From contig CAWKCY010000014.1 of NCBI GenBank assembly GCA_963848195.1, positions 62,001 through 126,000 of the forward strand: DNA of 64,000 bases, given 5' to 3'. Below the pieces are notes generated by a model. That model was given only the letters and a program-made list of their open reading frames with translations. It was not told the origin of the DNA and did not search any database. The stretch is from CAVQBP01 sp963848195. GTDB taxonomy: Bacteria; Bacteroidota; Ignavibacteria; Ignavibacteriales; Ignavibacteriaceae. This document shows, one piece after another, positions 45,032 through 54,323 of this stretch (position 1 is the stretch's first letter; every line of letters begins with the position of its first letter). The position numbers and the translations under genes were made by a program.

Positions 45032-45796
45032 ATGAGTAAACTATCAAAAATATTATTGATAATCTCATTTATATTTTTAATAGTAAATATTTCTTTTGCT
45101 CAAGATATGAAACCAGATGCAGCAAAATTATATAATGATGGAAATAGTTTGCTTAAGGAGGGGAATTATGACGGTGCTGTGAAAAAATATGATGATGCTT
45201 TAAATATTGAAAAAGATTATCGTATATATTATCAGAAGGGTATTGCTCTAAAAAAAGCAGGTAAATTAGAAGATGCCAAAGATGCTTTTGAGGAAGCAAT
45301 AAAGATTAAATCTGATTTCGAACCCGGTTATAACGCTTTAGGCGGAGTATATTTTTCTTTAGGTAATTATGAAAATGCGATTAAAAATTTCGAAAAAGTT
45401 GTAGAAACAACTAAAAATAACAATATAAAAGAAATGGTTCAAAAGAATCTGTCATTTGCTTATGCTAAAATGGGAAATAATGCTGTTGCTGATGGAAATC
45501 CAAAACAAGCTGTAGAATATCTGCAGAAAGCTGTGGATAATAGCAATTATGATGCTGCATATCTGTCACTTGCTAAGATTTATTCCGATTTAGGAGAATA
45601 TGACAAGACTATTGATGCAGCTCAAAACGCTCTAAAATATAGAGCAAGCATCGGCAAAGGAGGTCCTTATTATTACCTCGGTCTGGCATATAAAAATAAA
45701 GGCGAAGTCGATAAAGCCAAAGAAATGTTTAATCAGGCAAAAACTGATGCTACATATAAGAAATTATCCGAATATGAATTGAGTGCGCTGCAATAA
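45032..45796 (+). CDS. TPR-repeat periplasmic protein
   Basis: A 254-aa protein with a signal peptide (ending near VNISFAQ) and about six tetratricopeptide repeats, such as AAKLYNDGNSLLKEGNYDGAVKKYDDALNI and GYNALGGVYFSLGNYENAIKNFEKVV. TPR domains bind partner proteins. A strong ribosome binding site (aaggaaac) precedes. It is a single gene after tRNA-Leu with a terminator downstream. No specific partner can be named. Confidence 0.85.
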   Translation: MSKLSKILLIISFIFLIVNISFAQDMKPDAAKLYNDGNSLLKEGNYDGAVKKYDDALNIEKDYRIYYQKGIALKKAGKLEDAKDAFEEAIKIKSDFEPGYNALGGVYFSLGNYENAIKNFEKVVETTKNNNIKEMVQKNLSFAYAKMGNNAVADGNPKQAVEYLQKAVDNSNYDAAYLSLAKIYSDLGEYDKTIDAAQNALKYRASIGKGGPYYYLGLAYKNKGEVDKAKEMFNQAKTDATYKKLSEYELSALQ

Positions 45797-45820
45797 ATAA
45801 TTAAAGCCGGTTTTAAATAA

Positions 45821-45866
45821 AAACCCTCTTAAAATGCTGAATAATTGCAATTAAGAGGGTTTTTTG
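45821..45866 (+). terminator. Intrinsic terminator after TPR gene
   Basis: aaaccctcttaa at 45821-45832 pairs with ttaagagggttt at 45851 onward, with a T run to 45866. It ends the TPR gene. Confidence 0.88.
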
Positions 45867-46046
45867 TTTATTAAATGAGTTTTATTTGAAAGCTAACATC
45901 TTTATTTTTTTAATAAATGTTAATCAAATCTTACATTTTAATATAAAATTAAAAGTTTTTATTATTTATAAAGAAGCCATCTTTGTATCTGTTTTATTTA
46001 CCTTAATATTTTTCTTTAAGTAAATCCCCATATTCCTTTAAATGAC

Positions 46047-46076
46047 TTGACATTAAGAAAAATTAAAGGCTATATT
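46047..46076 (+). promoter_or_regulatory. Sigma-70-like promoter for the 46-55 kb run
   Basis: ttgaca at 46047-46052 and tatatt at 46071-46076 are separated by 18 bases, close to the sigma-70 consensus. It lies 57-86 bases before the start at 46133. The rest of the 336-bp gap 45797-46132 is AT-rich and holds the terminator and no gene. Confidence 0.5.
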
Positions 46077-46132
46077 TACCTTAAGATTTTTGTTGTATTA
46101 AGTAAAAAATTTAATATTATAATCAATTGAAA

Positions 46133-46999
46133 ATGCAGGAGAGAAGTATTTTTCATATTAATCTTAAAGATTTTGTGAGTTTTATACTTTTGATAGAAAG
46201 TAATCCCCTAATTAAAAATATATTTATTGCAATACTCCTTTCTTCAATAATTTCATTTCTCTCATATAAGTTCAAGCTTCTAAATTATAGCGGTACTATT
46301 TCGTTATTTATATTAGCAGTAATTATTTACGGATTTGGCTCATGGAAATGGACTGTGCCAATATTAACCTTTTTCATATTCTCAAGTCTAATATCAAAAG
46401 TTAAGAAGTCTAATAATATTAATCTGGGCAATAATAATGAAAAATCATCTACAAGAAACCATATACAGGTTTTAGCTAATGGTGGTGTAGGCGCTATTTT
46501 GGTGACCTTAAATTATTTTTTCCCTTCCGAACTTTTTTATTTTGCTTTTGTCTCATCTATTGCTGCGGTTTGTTCAGATACCTGGTCCACCGAAATAGGA
46601 ACTATGTACCGGACAACTGCAATAAATATCCTGACATTTAAAAGGGTTCAGCAAGGAATATCCGGCGGAATTTCTCTTATTGGTACACTTGGAGGAGTTT
46701 TAGGAGCAATAATTATTTCTCTTTCTTCAATGTTCTGGATAAGTTCGCGGAATTTCACTTATTTATTCTTTATTATATTTGCAGGTATTATTGGAAATAT
46801 ATTTGACAGTATAATAGGAGCTTCTATTCAAGCTAAGTATAAGTGTATCGTTTGTTCAAAATTTATAGAGAAAAGCTTTCATTGCAATCAAGCAGCGGAA
46901 TTAAAGAAAGGCTTTAAATATATTAATAATGATATGGTTAATTTAGCAGCGGCAATAACAGGCGGCTTTTTTGGTATATTATTTATAGAAATATTTTAA
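46133..46999 (+). CDS. DUF92 (TIGR00297) membrane protein
   Basis: About 288 residues with 6-7 hydrophobic helices. The phrases VLANGGVGAILVTLNYFFPSELFY, ASVCSDTWSTEIG-like AAVCSDTWSTEIG and FKRVQQGISGGISLIGTLGGVLGA match DUF92, whose eukaryotic relatives include phytol/farnesol kinase-like or VTE6-type enzymes acting on prenyl phosphates. An isoprenoid role is therefore possible. A TTG start at 46127 is an alternative to ATG 46133. The stop is 2 bases before the next start. Confidence 0.87.
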   Translation: MQERSIFHINLKDFVSFILLIESNPLIKNIFIAILLSSIISFLSYKFKLLNYSGTISLFILAVIIYGFGSWKWTVPILTFFIFSSLISKVKKSNNINLGNNNEKSSTRNHIQVLANGGVGAILVTLNYFFPSELFYFAFVSSIAAVCSDTWSTEIGTMYRTTAINILTFKRVQQGISGGISLIGTLGGVLGAIIISLSSMFWISSRNFTYLFFIIFAGIIGNIFDSIIGASIQAKYKCIVCSKFIEKSFHCNQAAELKKGFKYINNDMVNLAAAITGGFFGILFIEIF

Positions 47000-47001
47000 T
47001 T

Positions 47002-49986
47002 GTGATTAAGAAAATTCTTTATATATTCTCATTCTTTTTTCTTTTCTTTCAAGTATCTCAGGCTAGTACTCTTTCCGAGAAATATAAAAAAGCAATGGAT
47101 TCTTTTAATTCCGGTGAATATGCAGAAGCTCATTATTTATTTGAAGCATTTATAAAAGATTATAAACTAATAGATGAACAGTATTCTGCCGCTAAATTTT
47201 ATTCTGCAGAAGCACTTCTGAACCTGGGACAGTTAGAGGGAGCTATAGCCGGTTTTGAATTTATAGTTAACAATTATAATTGGACCAACTTTAGGTATGA
47301 GTCTTTATACAAATTAGGACTTATTTATTATGATCAGGGGAATTATACTAAGAGTAGAAACAGATTACAACTTCTATTAGCAGAATATCCTGAAAGTGAT
47401 CATACCGGCTCTGCTTTATATTGGATAGGAGAATCTTTTACTAAAGAAGGCAGAGAGAATGATGCAATAAAATTTTTAGAAGAAGCAGTTTCAAATAAAA
47501 GAAATAATAAATTCATTGACTACTCAATTTATACTCTGGCTTCTACATATGAAAAAGTAGGCGATTACAAAAATGCGGTGAAATATTATGACCAATTGCT
47601 TTCTTATCATAGTAACAGTCCTCTTGCACCTTCCGCTCATATTCGAATCGGAATAGCTTATTTTAAATTAAAAGAATACCAATCCTCTATTCTTGAGCTT
47701 AAAAATCCTGAATTGGATTCCCTGCCGCCGGATTTATACAGCCAGAGCATTTATTTACTTGCAAATTCTTATTACAGGGTTGAAGATTATAAGAACGCTG
47801 AGAATGCCTACAAAGAAATTATTGAGAAATTTCCTTCTTCTGATTTTGTTCGTGAAGCCAAATATGGCTTAGCCTGGTCATATTTCCAGCAGAGAAAATA
47901 TAATGATGCTTATGATGTTTTTAATTCTTTATCAGGAAATGATAATACCGATAGTATCGGGATAAAATCGTTGTATTGGAAAGCCGAAGCAAAAAGATAT
48001 GCAGGACAGGATAATGAAGCTTTTAAAATTTATAAAAATTTTCTCGATAAATATCCCGATAATGAATTAGCCGGCAATGCAAAATACCAGATAGGTGTAC
48101 TTTACTATGGCGATAATAAATTTGAAAATGCAGAAAAATATCTTAATTCATCCACCTTATCCTCAGATAATTCAGTAAAAGTGAAAGCCATGACTTTAAG
48201 AGGAGAAATTGATCTAAACAAAAAAGAATATTCTTCTGCAAAAACTGATTTTCAAACCGCAATTGATGTTCCGGGTATTGCATCCGAATTACAATATAGG
48301 GCTGAATTAGGGCTAGGCATTGCTTATTATTATCTAGAACAATATAAAGAAGCCCTTGCATATTTATCGGATATTAATTCTAAAGATCCGGGCTTTGAAA
48401 GTGATAAAGTTAATTTTTATATGGCGGAAAATAACTATAGTATTGGAAATTATCAGGAAGCATTAAAGAAATATAATGAAGTAAACCTTGCTGATAGTGT
48501 AGTAGGAAGAATGGCTTTATATGGCAAAGCCTACACCTACCTCAATTTGAGGGATTACGCAAATTCAGCCTCGTTGTTTTCCGAATATAGTAAAAAATAT
48601 CCGGATGACCCTAGAAAATTGGATGCTCAATTGAGACTTGCCGATAGCTATTATGGCAATAAAAATTTCGGAGCAGCAAGTAGAGTATATAAGGATATGT
48701 TCAACTTTAATAAATCCTCGATTAATGATCCATATACCTATTACCAGTATGCACAATCGCTATTTAAAGCCGGGAATAGCAATGATGCTATAGCCGAATT
48801 TAGGAATCTTCAGCAGAAGTTTCCGAATTCAGAATATGCTGATCGTTCTTTATTTGTCGTTGGCTGGATAAATTTTAAGGAAAGCAATTTTGAAACTGCA
48901 ATTTCAAATTATAAAAATGTATTAAGTACTTACCCGAATTCTTCTCTCGGAGCTATAATTTATTATTCAATAGGGGATGCTTATTTCAACATGGAAAAAT
49001 ATGATTCGGCAATTGTAAGTTACCAGACTGTTTTAACCAGATATCCCAGTTCTGATCATGTTTTTGATGCTGTAAATGGAATTCAATACGCTTATGTTGC
49101 TAAAAATCAGCCAGAAAAGGCTATTGAGTTAATTGATAATTTTGTTAGTAAGAATCCTGGTGTGAAATTCTCCGATCAGATCTTCTTTAAAAAGGGGGAC
49201 ATATTTTACAGTGAAAAAAAATATGATAGGGCGGAAACAAGTTATAAAGAATTTATTGCAGAATTTCCAAACAGCAGTCTTGTACCTGATGCATATTACT
49301 GGGTGGGTAAAAGTGCTGAGAATTTAGCTCAGAATGAAGAAGCAATTTATAATTTTAAAAAAGTCTTTATTGATTATCCTAAAAGTGAATCTGCCGCTGC
49401 TGCTGTAATTGAGATCGGAAATATTTATAATACTATCAAGAATTATGATTCGGCACTGCAAATTTTCGATCAGGCAATTAAGAATTTATCTACTTCACCA
49501 AGACTTCCCGAAATATTATTTATGAAAGGAGTGACACTTACCAACAGTAAAAACTTTGATGATGCATATTCAGATTTTGCTCAACTGATACAGGATTACC
49601 CTGCATCAATATTTGCAGATAAAGCAAAACTGGAATTAGGATTAATTGAACTTGCAGCAAATAGGTATGATAATGCCGATTCATATTTCCAAAATCTGGC
49701 AGAGACCAGAAGCGATGAATTGGGTGCAAAGGCTCAATATTATTATGGAGTTTCTCTTTTTGAACAGAATAAAATTACTGATGCTATTACTGCCTTCGTT
49801 AGAGTAAGAACTATATTTTCTGCATACGATGAATGGCTAACAAAATCATATTTAAAGCTCGGCGAGTGCTATACAAAAAATAAAGATTTTAGGAACGCAA
49901 AAGATATATACCGGGCTATACTTACCAAACATAAGGGAGATGATTATGGTAAAGAGGCCGAGAAAAGATTGAGAGAACTGCAATGA
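47002..49986 (+). CDS. Large TPR-repeat protein, periplasmic
   Basis: A 994-aa protein starting at GTG 47002, 2 bases after the DUF92 stop. A signal peptide (KKILYIFSFFFLFFQVSQAS) is followed by over 20 TPR-like units, with many Y-x-x-(S/G)-x-x-x-D-A patterns such as SALYWIGESFTKEGRENDAIKFLEEAV. This is the YbgF/BamD/Tol-Pal type of TPR scaffold. It overlaps the barrel gene by 4 bases. It probably links periplasmic or outer-membrane partners of the downstream genes. Confidence 0.88.
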   Translation: MIKKILYIFSFFFLFFQVSQASTLSEKYKKAMDSFNSGEYAEAHYLFEAFIKDYKLIDEQYSAAKFYSAEALLNLGQLEGAIAGFEFIVNNYNWTNFRYESLYKLGLIYYDQGNYTKSRNRLQLLLAEYPESDHTGSALYWIGESFTKEGRENDAIKFLEEAVSNKRNNKFIDYSIYTLASTYEKVGDYKNAVKYYDQLLSYHSNSPLAPSAHIRIGIAYFKLKEYQSSILELKNPELDSLPPDLYSQSIYLLANSYYRVEDYKNAENAYKEIIEKFPSSDFVREAKYGLAWSYFQQRKYNDAYDVFNSLSGNDNTDSIGIKSLYWKAEAKRYAGQDNEAFKIYKNFLDKYPDNELAGNAKYQIGVLYYGDNKFENAEKYLNSSTLSSDNSVKVKAMTLRGEIDLNKKEYSSAKTDFQTAIDVPGIASELQYRAELGLGIAYYYLEQYKEALAYLSDINSKDPGFESDKVNFYMAENNYSIGNYQEALKKYNEVNLADSVVGRMALYGKAYTYLNLRDYANSASLFSEYSKKYPDDPRKLDAQLRLADSYYGNKNFGAASRVYKDMFNFNKSSINDPYTYYQYAQSLFKAGNSNDAIAEFRNLQQKFPNSEYADRSLFVVGWINFKESNFETAISNYKNVLSTYPNSSLGAIIYYSIGDAYFNMEKYDSAIVSYQTVLTRYPSSDHVFDAVNGIQYAYVAKNQPEKAIELIDNFVSKNPGVKFSDQIFFKKGDIFYSEKKYDRAETSYKEFIAEFPNSSLVPDAYYWVGKSAENLAQNEEAIYNFKKVFIDYPKSESAAAAVIEIGNIYNTIKNYDSALQIFDQAIKNLSTSPRLPEILFMKGVTLTNSKNFDDAYSDFAQLIQDYPASIFADKAKLELGLIELAANRYDNADSYFQNLAETRSDELGAKAQYYYGVSLFEQNKITDAITAFVRVRTIFSAYDEWLTKSYLKLGECYTKNKDFRNAKDIYRAILTKHKGDDYGKEAEKRLRELQ

Positions 49987-51599
49987 AAAAAATAATAATT
50001 CTTCTACTTTTCATTTTCGGTCTAAACTCTTTTGCACAGGATAAACAAAATCCTAATGTTGAACTCCCTGATTTCGTTATAACAGGCAGAGACATTATTT
50101 CAATCCAGAAAGCTCAGAAACTGAAACCTGATCTTATCCCAACTATTTCAAAAAACTATTTAACGCCTGAATATTCTCCTGAAGAGCTGGGACTGCAAAA
50201 TATATCCAGTCCAATATCACAAAATCTAAATTTAACTGATACTTTAAATAATTATAATGGTCGAATAAATCTCGGTATAGGTTTTTACACACTCCCGGAA
50301 GCCAATGCTGTATATTCAATTCCCTTTAATAATGGAATATTTAATGGTTATTTCAATGGTAATAATGTTTTAAACTATTTAGACAGCAATAACAGCAGCA
50401 GATCGGAATGGGACGGAGGCATAAACTTTTCCTATTTTGTTGATAATGATGCAGTCTTTTGGGGGGGCACAAAAATAAAGGTACATGGAAATTATGGTGT
50501 CTCGGACTATAAATTCTACGGTTCCAATACTCCGAAGCAGGTAAGAGATTTGAATAAAGGAGATTTTTTATTTGGTATTGGTAATATGGTTAATAAAGAT
50601 TTTATTATTGATGCAAATATTTCAAACCGATATACTTTTCTGCCCAATGAAACATTTTCTGAGAACCTGTTGGGTTTGTCTATCTATTCGGAAGCCCGGT
50701 TTTCTACTTTTAACCTAAGCGGAGATTTTAATTTTAAAAACCAGTATATAAACTTGAAAAGGGACCCCGTTGCTGATAAATTAAATGACAATATGAGCAG
50801 ATTTTTTAATATACGGCCGCTTGCCGGACTAAATATTTCCAGCTTAATGAAAATTAAATTTGGATTCAATTATGCCGAATCGAACAACAATAAATTTTTT
50901 GCTCCTTATGGTTCTCTGGGTATGCAGTTCAACAAGAGTTTGTCTTTTTTTGGCGAAATAAATCCTCACGCAGAATTTATTACTAATGGAGATTTTTTGA
51001 GAGAAAATCAGTATAATATTCCTCAAAATACTCCTAATGTGTTTTTGAGAAAGAGATTTGCATTGAATGCACTATTAAAATACGAGTATGATAAATACTT
51101 CGAAATAGATGGCGGAGCTGATTATTATAATGCGAAAAGTTTGCCGTATTTCTCCGATAAAAATAATACCGGGAAGTTTGATGTGTTTTTAACTGATGCT
51201 AATAGCTATTCAGTTTTCATTCATTTACTTTTCCATCCCGGCCCTTTCGGCATCTTTTATGGGAATTTAAAATTAAATAGTACTAAGAATGCAAACGATA
51301 AAAATATTCCGTATCATCCTCAAGCTGAAGCTTCTGTGATTTACGGTTATAATTTTTTTAATGATGATTTATATACTGAAGCAAGTTTGAATTTATATTC
51401 GGAGCAGTACACAAACATAGAAAACACTAATTCCATAAATCCTTATTTTAATATGGGACTGAAGCTTAAGTATAGAATATTTTCTAATTTCCGTTTAACA
51501 TTCGAGCTTTTAAATTTGTTTAACCATGATAATTACTTATGGAATAAGTATAAGGAACCTCCTTTTAATTTAATCGGTGGCTTTAGTTATCAATGGTAA
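49983..51599 (+). CDS. Outer-membrane beta-barrel protein (no plug)
   Basis: A 538-aa protein with signal peptide (KKIIILLLFIFGLNSFAQ). The start of the mature part (VELPDFVITGRDIISIQKAQK) recalls a TonB-box/barrel family link, then alternating aromatic beta strands with the barrel-closing pattern FSYQW at the end. No plug domain (RGxx, GGVINI) is present, so it is not a TonB receptor. It overlaps the TPR gene by 4 bases; a role in transport or assembly with the neighbouring ExbBD-TonB genes is inferred from position. I do not recognise a specific family. Confidence 0.78.
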   Translation: MKKIIILLLFIFGLNSFAQDKQNPNVELPDFVITGRDIISIQKAQKLKPDLIPTISKNYLTPEYSPEELGLQNISSPISQNLNLTDTLNNYNGRINLGIGFYTLPEANAVYSIPFNNGIFNGYFNGNNVLNYLDSNNSSRSEWDGGINFSYFVDNDAVFWGGTKIKVHGNYGVSDYKFYGSNTPKQVRDLNKGDFLFGIGNMVNKDFIIDANISNRYTFLPNETFSENLLGLSIYSEARFSTFNLSGDFNFKNQYINLKRDPVADKLNDNMSRFFNIRPLAGLNISSLMKIKFGFNYAESNNNKFFAPYGSLGMQFNKSLSFFGEINPHAEFITNGDFLRENQYNIPQNTPNVFLRKRFALNALLKYEYDKYFEIDGGADYYNAKSLPYFSDKNNTGKFDVFLTDANSYSVFIHLLFHPGPFGIFYGNLKLNSTKNANDKNIPYHPQAEASVIYGYNFFNDDLYTEASLNLYSEQYTNIENTNSINPYFNMGLKLKYRIFSNFRLTFELLNLFNHDNYLWNKYKEPPFNLIGGFSYQW

Positions 51600-51632
51600 T
51601 GAATTCTTTTTAATTAGGTACAGGCTTATAAA

Positions 51633-53123
51633 ATGACAAATTTTGAAATAATAAAAAAGATTTCCAAGTATGCGGGCATTTATGAAACAGATGAACAGCT
51701 TTTCTTTGAGACTTTGACCAGAAAAATGTTTGATGAATTTAATGTCGGGGATAAGTTGAAGGTCGATAATATTGGATTCCTCCATATGAAAAATATAAAA
51801 GCATCTGAGAATGAGAAGCTAGTTAAAGGAATTGTCTTCTCTGAAAATGCTGAAACATCAAAAAATAATAATATTTTTTTCTTGTCTAATATAACGGAGA
51901 TATTGCATCCGGATGATTTTTGTTTTTCATTTAGTATAAAGAAAATGGAAATCCCTTTGGGCGATGAGATTGATATGGGATTTTTTATACCTCCTTCCGG
52001 AAAAGAACTTCTCAGTTATATAGATGCAAAAGTTGAAAATCTTATAGGTGATTGCGAGATATATAGAGGAAGCAGCAGAGAAAATGAGGTTTTTGAAGTC
52101 CGGACTGAAATGCCGGGAATTAAAATAATTGAAAATCTTGAAGATAAATCTATTCCGGTTAAAGAGGATAAAGTTGAGAGAACCATTGATTCCGGAAAAT
52201 TCCAAAAAATAGATTCAGTTATTTCAAATATAAATGAGGAGGAAGAAAAAACTGAAGCTGATGAAGAAGATGTAAATGAACCAGCTGAAGGTATAAAATT
52301 TACAGATAAACCTATAATTGTGGTTAAAGAAAAAGAGGCAGAGATTTCTGAAAATGACCTCGATAATGGCCGTTTTAACAGGGTTAAATCATTAACAGAT
52401 ATCGAAAAAGAAAATGTTGAAGAATTAAAAGAAAAAGAATATGAAGTTCCGATTGAACATGAATTAAATCCTGATGACCTGGATGATTCGGTTGATGAAG
52501 AGAAAATCACTGTTGAAAAAAAGCTTAATGAAAAAATCAAAAATGAAAATCGTAAAACCAAAGTTTTCGCTTTTGTAATAATTCTGATTCTGATTGCAGC
52601 ATCAATTTATTTTATCTTTTTGCACAAGCCCCAGAGCGTTGACCGTTCATTAAATGTCGCAATACTTCCTGCCTCTAACCCGGTTTTAATTGAAAGAAGT
52701 TATGATATTCCTGTTGACTACCCATATAAAGCCGGAGAAAAAGATCTTATTTTTGATGGTATTGATCCTGCTATTTTAACGTTAAGTAATAAGAATATAG
52801 TGTCTAACTCCAATAATCGAGAAAATGTTACAAACAAACCCGCTGAAAAAAGTGAAAGTGAAAATGGAATTCCAACAGTTGAGCCGGGAGCATATAAAGA
52901 ATTAGGAGATTATATTTTTACAGACGGCAAAACCTATTTTGTGCAGGTGTCTTCATGGAAATATCAATCAAGTGCTGAAAATCATGTAAAAAAATTGAAG
53001 GATGAAGGTTATAATGCGTCTATAGAGAAGGTAATTTCACAAAACGGAAATGTTTATTATAGAGTTAAAGTAGGTAATTTTAAATCACTAGAGGAAGCTC
53101 AAAAATTTGTTAACAATAAATGA
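51633..53123 (+). CDS. HU-like/SPOR bitopic membrane protein
   Basis: A 496-aa protein. Residues 1-110 (MTNFEIIKKISKYAGIYETD, EFNVGDKLKVDNIGFLHMK) look like the HU-like domain seen in Bacteroidota SPOR proteins. An acidic, disordered stretch of about 190 residues follows. One transmembrane helix lies at about residues 307-328 (VFAFVIILILIAASIYFIF). The C-terminal 80 residues (YFVQVSSWKYQSSAENHVKKL, YYRVKVGNF) are a SPOR domain, which binds denuded peptidoglycan glycan. It is a bitopic protein linking cytoplasm and septal peptidoglycan. It lies between the barrel and ExbB genes. Confidence 0.82.
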   Translation: MTNFEIIKKISKYAGIYETDEQLFFETLTRKMFDEFNVGDKLKVDNIGFLHMKNIKASENEKLVKGIVFSENAETSKNNNIFFLSNITEILHPDDFCFSFSIKKMEIPLGDEIDMGFFIPPSGKELLSYIDAKVENLIGDCEIYRGSSRENEVFEVRTEMPGIKIIENLEDKSIPVKEDKVERTIDSGKFQKIDSVISNINEEEEKTEADEEDVNEPAEGIKFTDKPIIVVKEKEAEISENDLDNGRFNRVKSLTDIEKENVEELKEKEYEVPIEHELNPDDLDDSVDEEKITVEKKLNEKIKNENRKTKVFAFVIILILIAASIYFIFLHKPQSVDRSLNVAILPASNPVLIERSYDIPVDYPYKAGEKDLIFDGIDPAILTLSNKNIVSNSNNRENVTNKPAEKSESENGIPTVEPGAYKELGDYIFTDGKTYFVQVSSWKYQSSAENHVKKLKDEGYNASIEKVISQNGNVYYRVKVGNFKSLEEAQKFVNNK

Positions 53124-53244
53124 TATTATATTAAATAATGAAACAAAATGGAATATTATTATTATAATAAGCTTTCATATAGTTAAACTTTACGTGTAGT
53201 AATATTATTGGGTACATTTTAAAAATTAAAATGAAGGAAAACCG

Positions 53245-53901
53245 ATGGATTTATTCTCAATATTTTTGAAGGGCGGCTTTATAATGTGGCTAATTTTGGC
53301 GTGTTCCATAATTGGCTTAATGGTTATAATTGATAGGTTTATTGTCCTAAGAAAAGCTAAAATTAATATACCGGCATTTATGGTACGGATAAGAGGTTTT
53401 ATAAAGAAGCGGGATATATCCGGGGCAATTAGTCATTGTATGGAAGAAAATTCTCCGGTTTCTAATATTATAAGAAAAGGATTAAAAAAATATAAGCTTG
53501 GCCATGAAAGAGTTCAGGAAGCTATTGAAAATGCCGGGAGGCAGGAAGTCAGTAAGCTTGAGAAGGGACTTCCTGTTTTAGCCACAGTTGCCGGAATAGC
53601 TCCATTGCTGGGTTTCTTAGGTACAGTGACAGGTATGATATCTGCTTTTATGACAATTCAAGATCTTCAGGGGTCTGCAAATCCAAGTGATCTTGCAGGG
53701 GGAATATGGGAGGCTTTAATAACCACTGCTTTCGGTCTTATAGTAGGGATTCCTGCACTTGCATTCTATAATTATTTTTTGAATGCAGTAAAAAAATTAG
53801 TTGGAGATATGGAAACAGTAGCAAATGATGTTGTGGATATTATACAGGATACTTCTGCCGATACTTCAGAATATGAAGAAGAAATTGAAATAGATATATA
53901 G
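53245..53901 (+). CDS. MotA/TolQ/ExbB proton channel protein
   Basis: A 218-aa protein with about three membrane helices: IMWLILACSIIGLMVIIDRF, LPVLATVAGIAPLLGFLGTVTGMISAF and EALITTAFGLIVGIPALAFYNYF. The GLLGTVxGM-type LGFLGTVTGM motif marks the ExbB/TolQ family. It uses the proton motive force with ExbD to energise TonB. The gene is followed after 8 bases by exbD-like and then tonB-like genes. TolQ is an alternative name; the adjacent TonB gene makes ExbB more likely. Confidence 0.93.
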   Translation: MDLFSIFLKGGFIMWLILACSIIGLMVIIDRFIVLRKAKINIPAFMVRIRGFIKKRDISGAISHCMEENSPVSNIIRKGLKKYKLGHERVQEAIENAGRQEVSKLEKGLPVLATVAGIAPLLGFLGTVTGMISAFMTIQDLQGSANPSDLAGGIWEALITTAFGLIVGIPALAFYNYFLNAVKKLVGDMETVANDVVDIIQDTSADTSEYEEEIEIDI

Positions 53902-53909
53902 GTAATATT

Positions 53910-54314
53910 ATGAAATTTCAAGTAACAAATGAACCATTAAGCATTTTTGCATATTCTTCACTAACGGATATTGTAATGCTTCTCTTGATTTTTTTTCTTA
54001 TAACGTCACAGTTTGTTATTCAAACTGGAGTAAAAGTAAAACTGCCCTCGTCTAAAACGAATGAGCAGTCTGCTCCTTCGAAATTGATTGTAACATTAAC
54101 CTCCAGCGGAGTTATCTATGCCGGAAATGAAGAAGTCAGTATTGACGAACTCCCCGTTAAATTAGGTGCAATTAAAGGAACATCAAATGAAAGTAATTTA
54201 ATAATTCGAGCCGACAAAACTGTTGCCGTAGATTTAGTTATTAAAGTTATTGATGCAGCAAAAGCTTCAAATATTGATAAGTTTACAATTGAAACTCAAA
54301 AAGAAAAGTTATAA
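53910..54314 (+). CDS. ExbD/TolR family protein
   Basis: A 134-aa protein with one N-terminal membrane helix containing the functional Asp (LTDIVMLLLIFFLITSQFV) and a periplasmic domain (VKLPSSKTNEQ, LIIRADKTVAVDLVIKVIDAA), as in ExbD/TolR. It forms the proton channel with the upstream MotA/TolQ/ExbB protein. The small size is normal. Confidence 0.92.
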   Translation: MKFQVTNEPLSIFAYSSLTDIVMLLLIFFLITSQFVIQTGVKVKLPSSKTNEQSAPSKLIVTLTSSGVIYAGNEEVSIDELPVKLGAIKGTSNESNLIIRADKTVAVDLVIKVIDAAKASNIDKFTIETQKEKL

Positions 54315-54323
54315 AGCAATAAG

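Noticed and set aside
49983..51599. TonB-dependent receptor
   Set aside because: Barrel strands are present but the plug motifs seen in the 33.8-kb receptor are absent.
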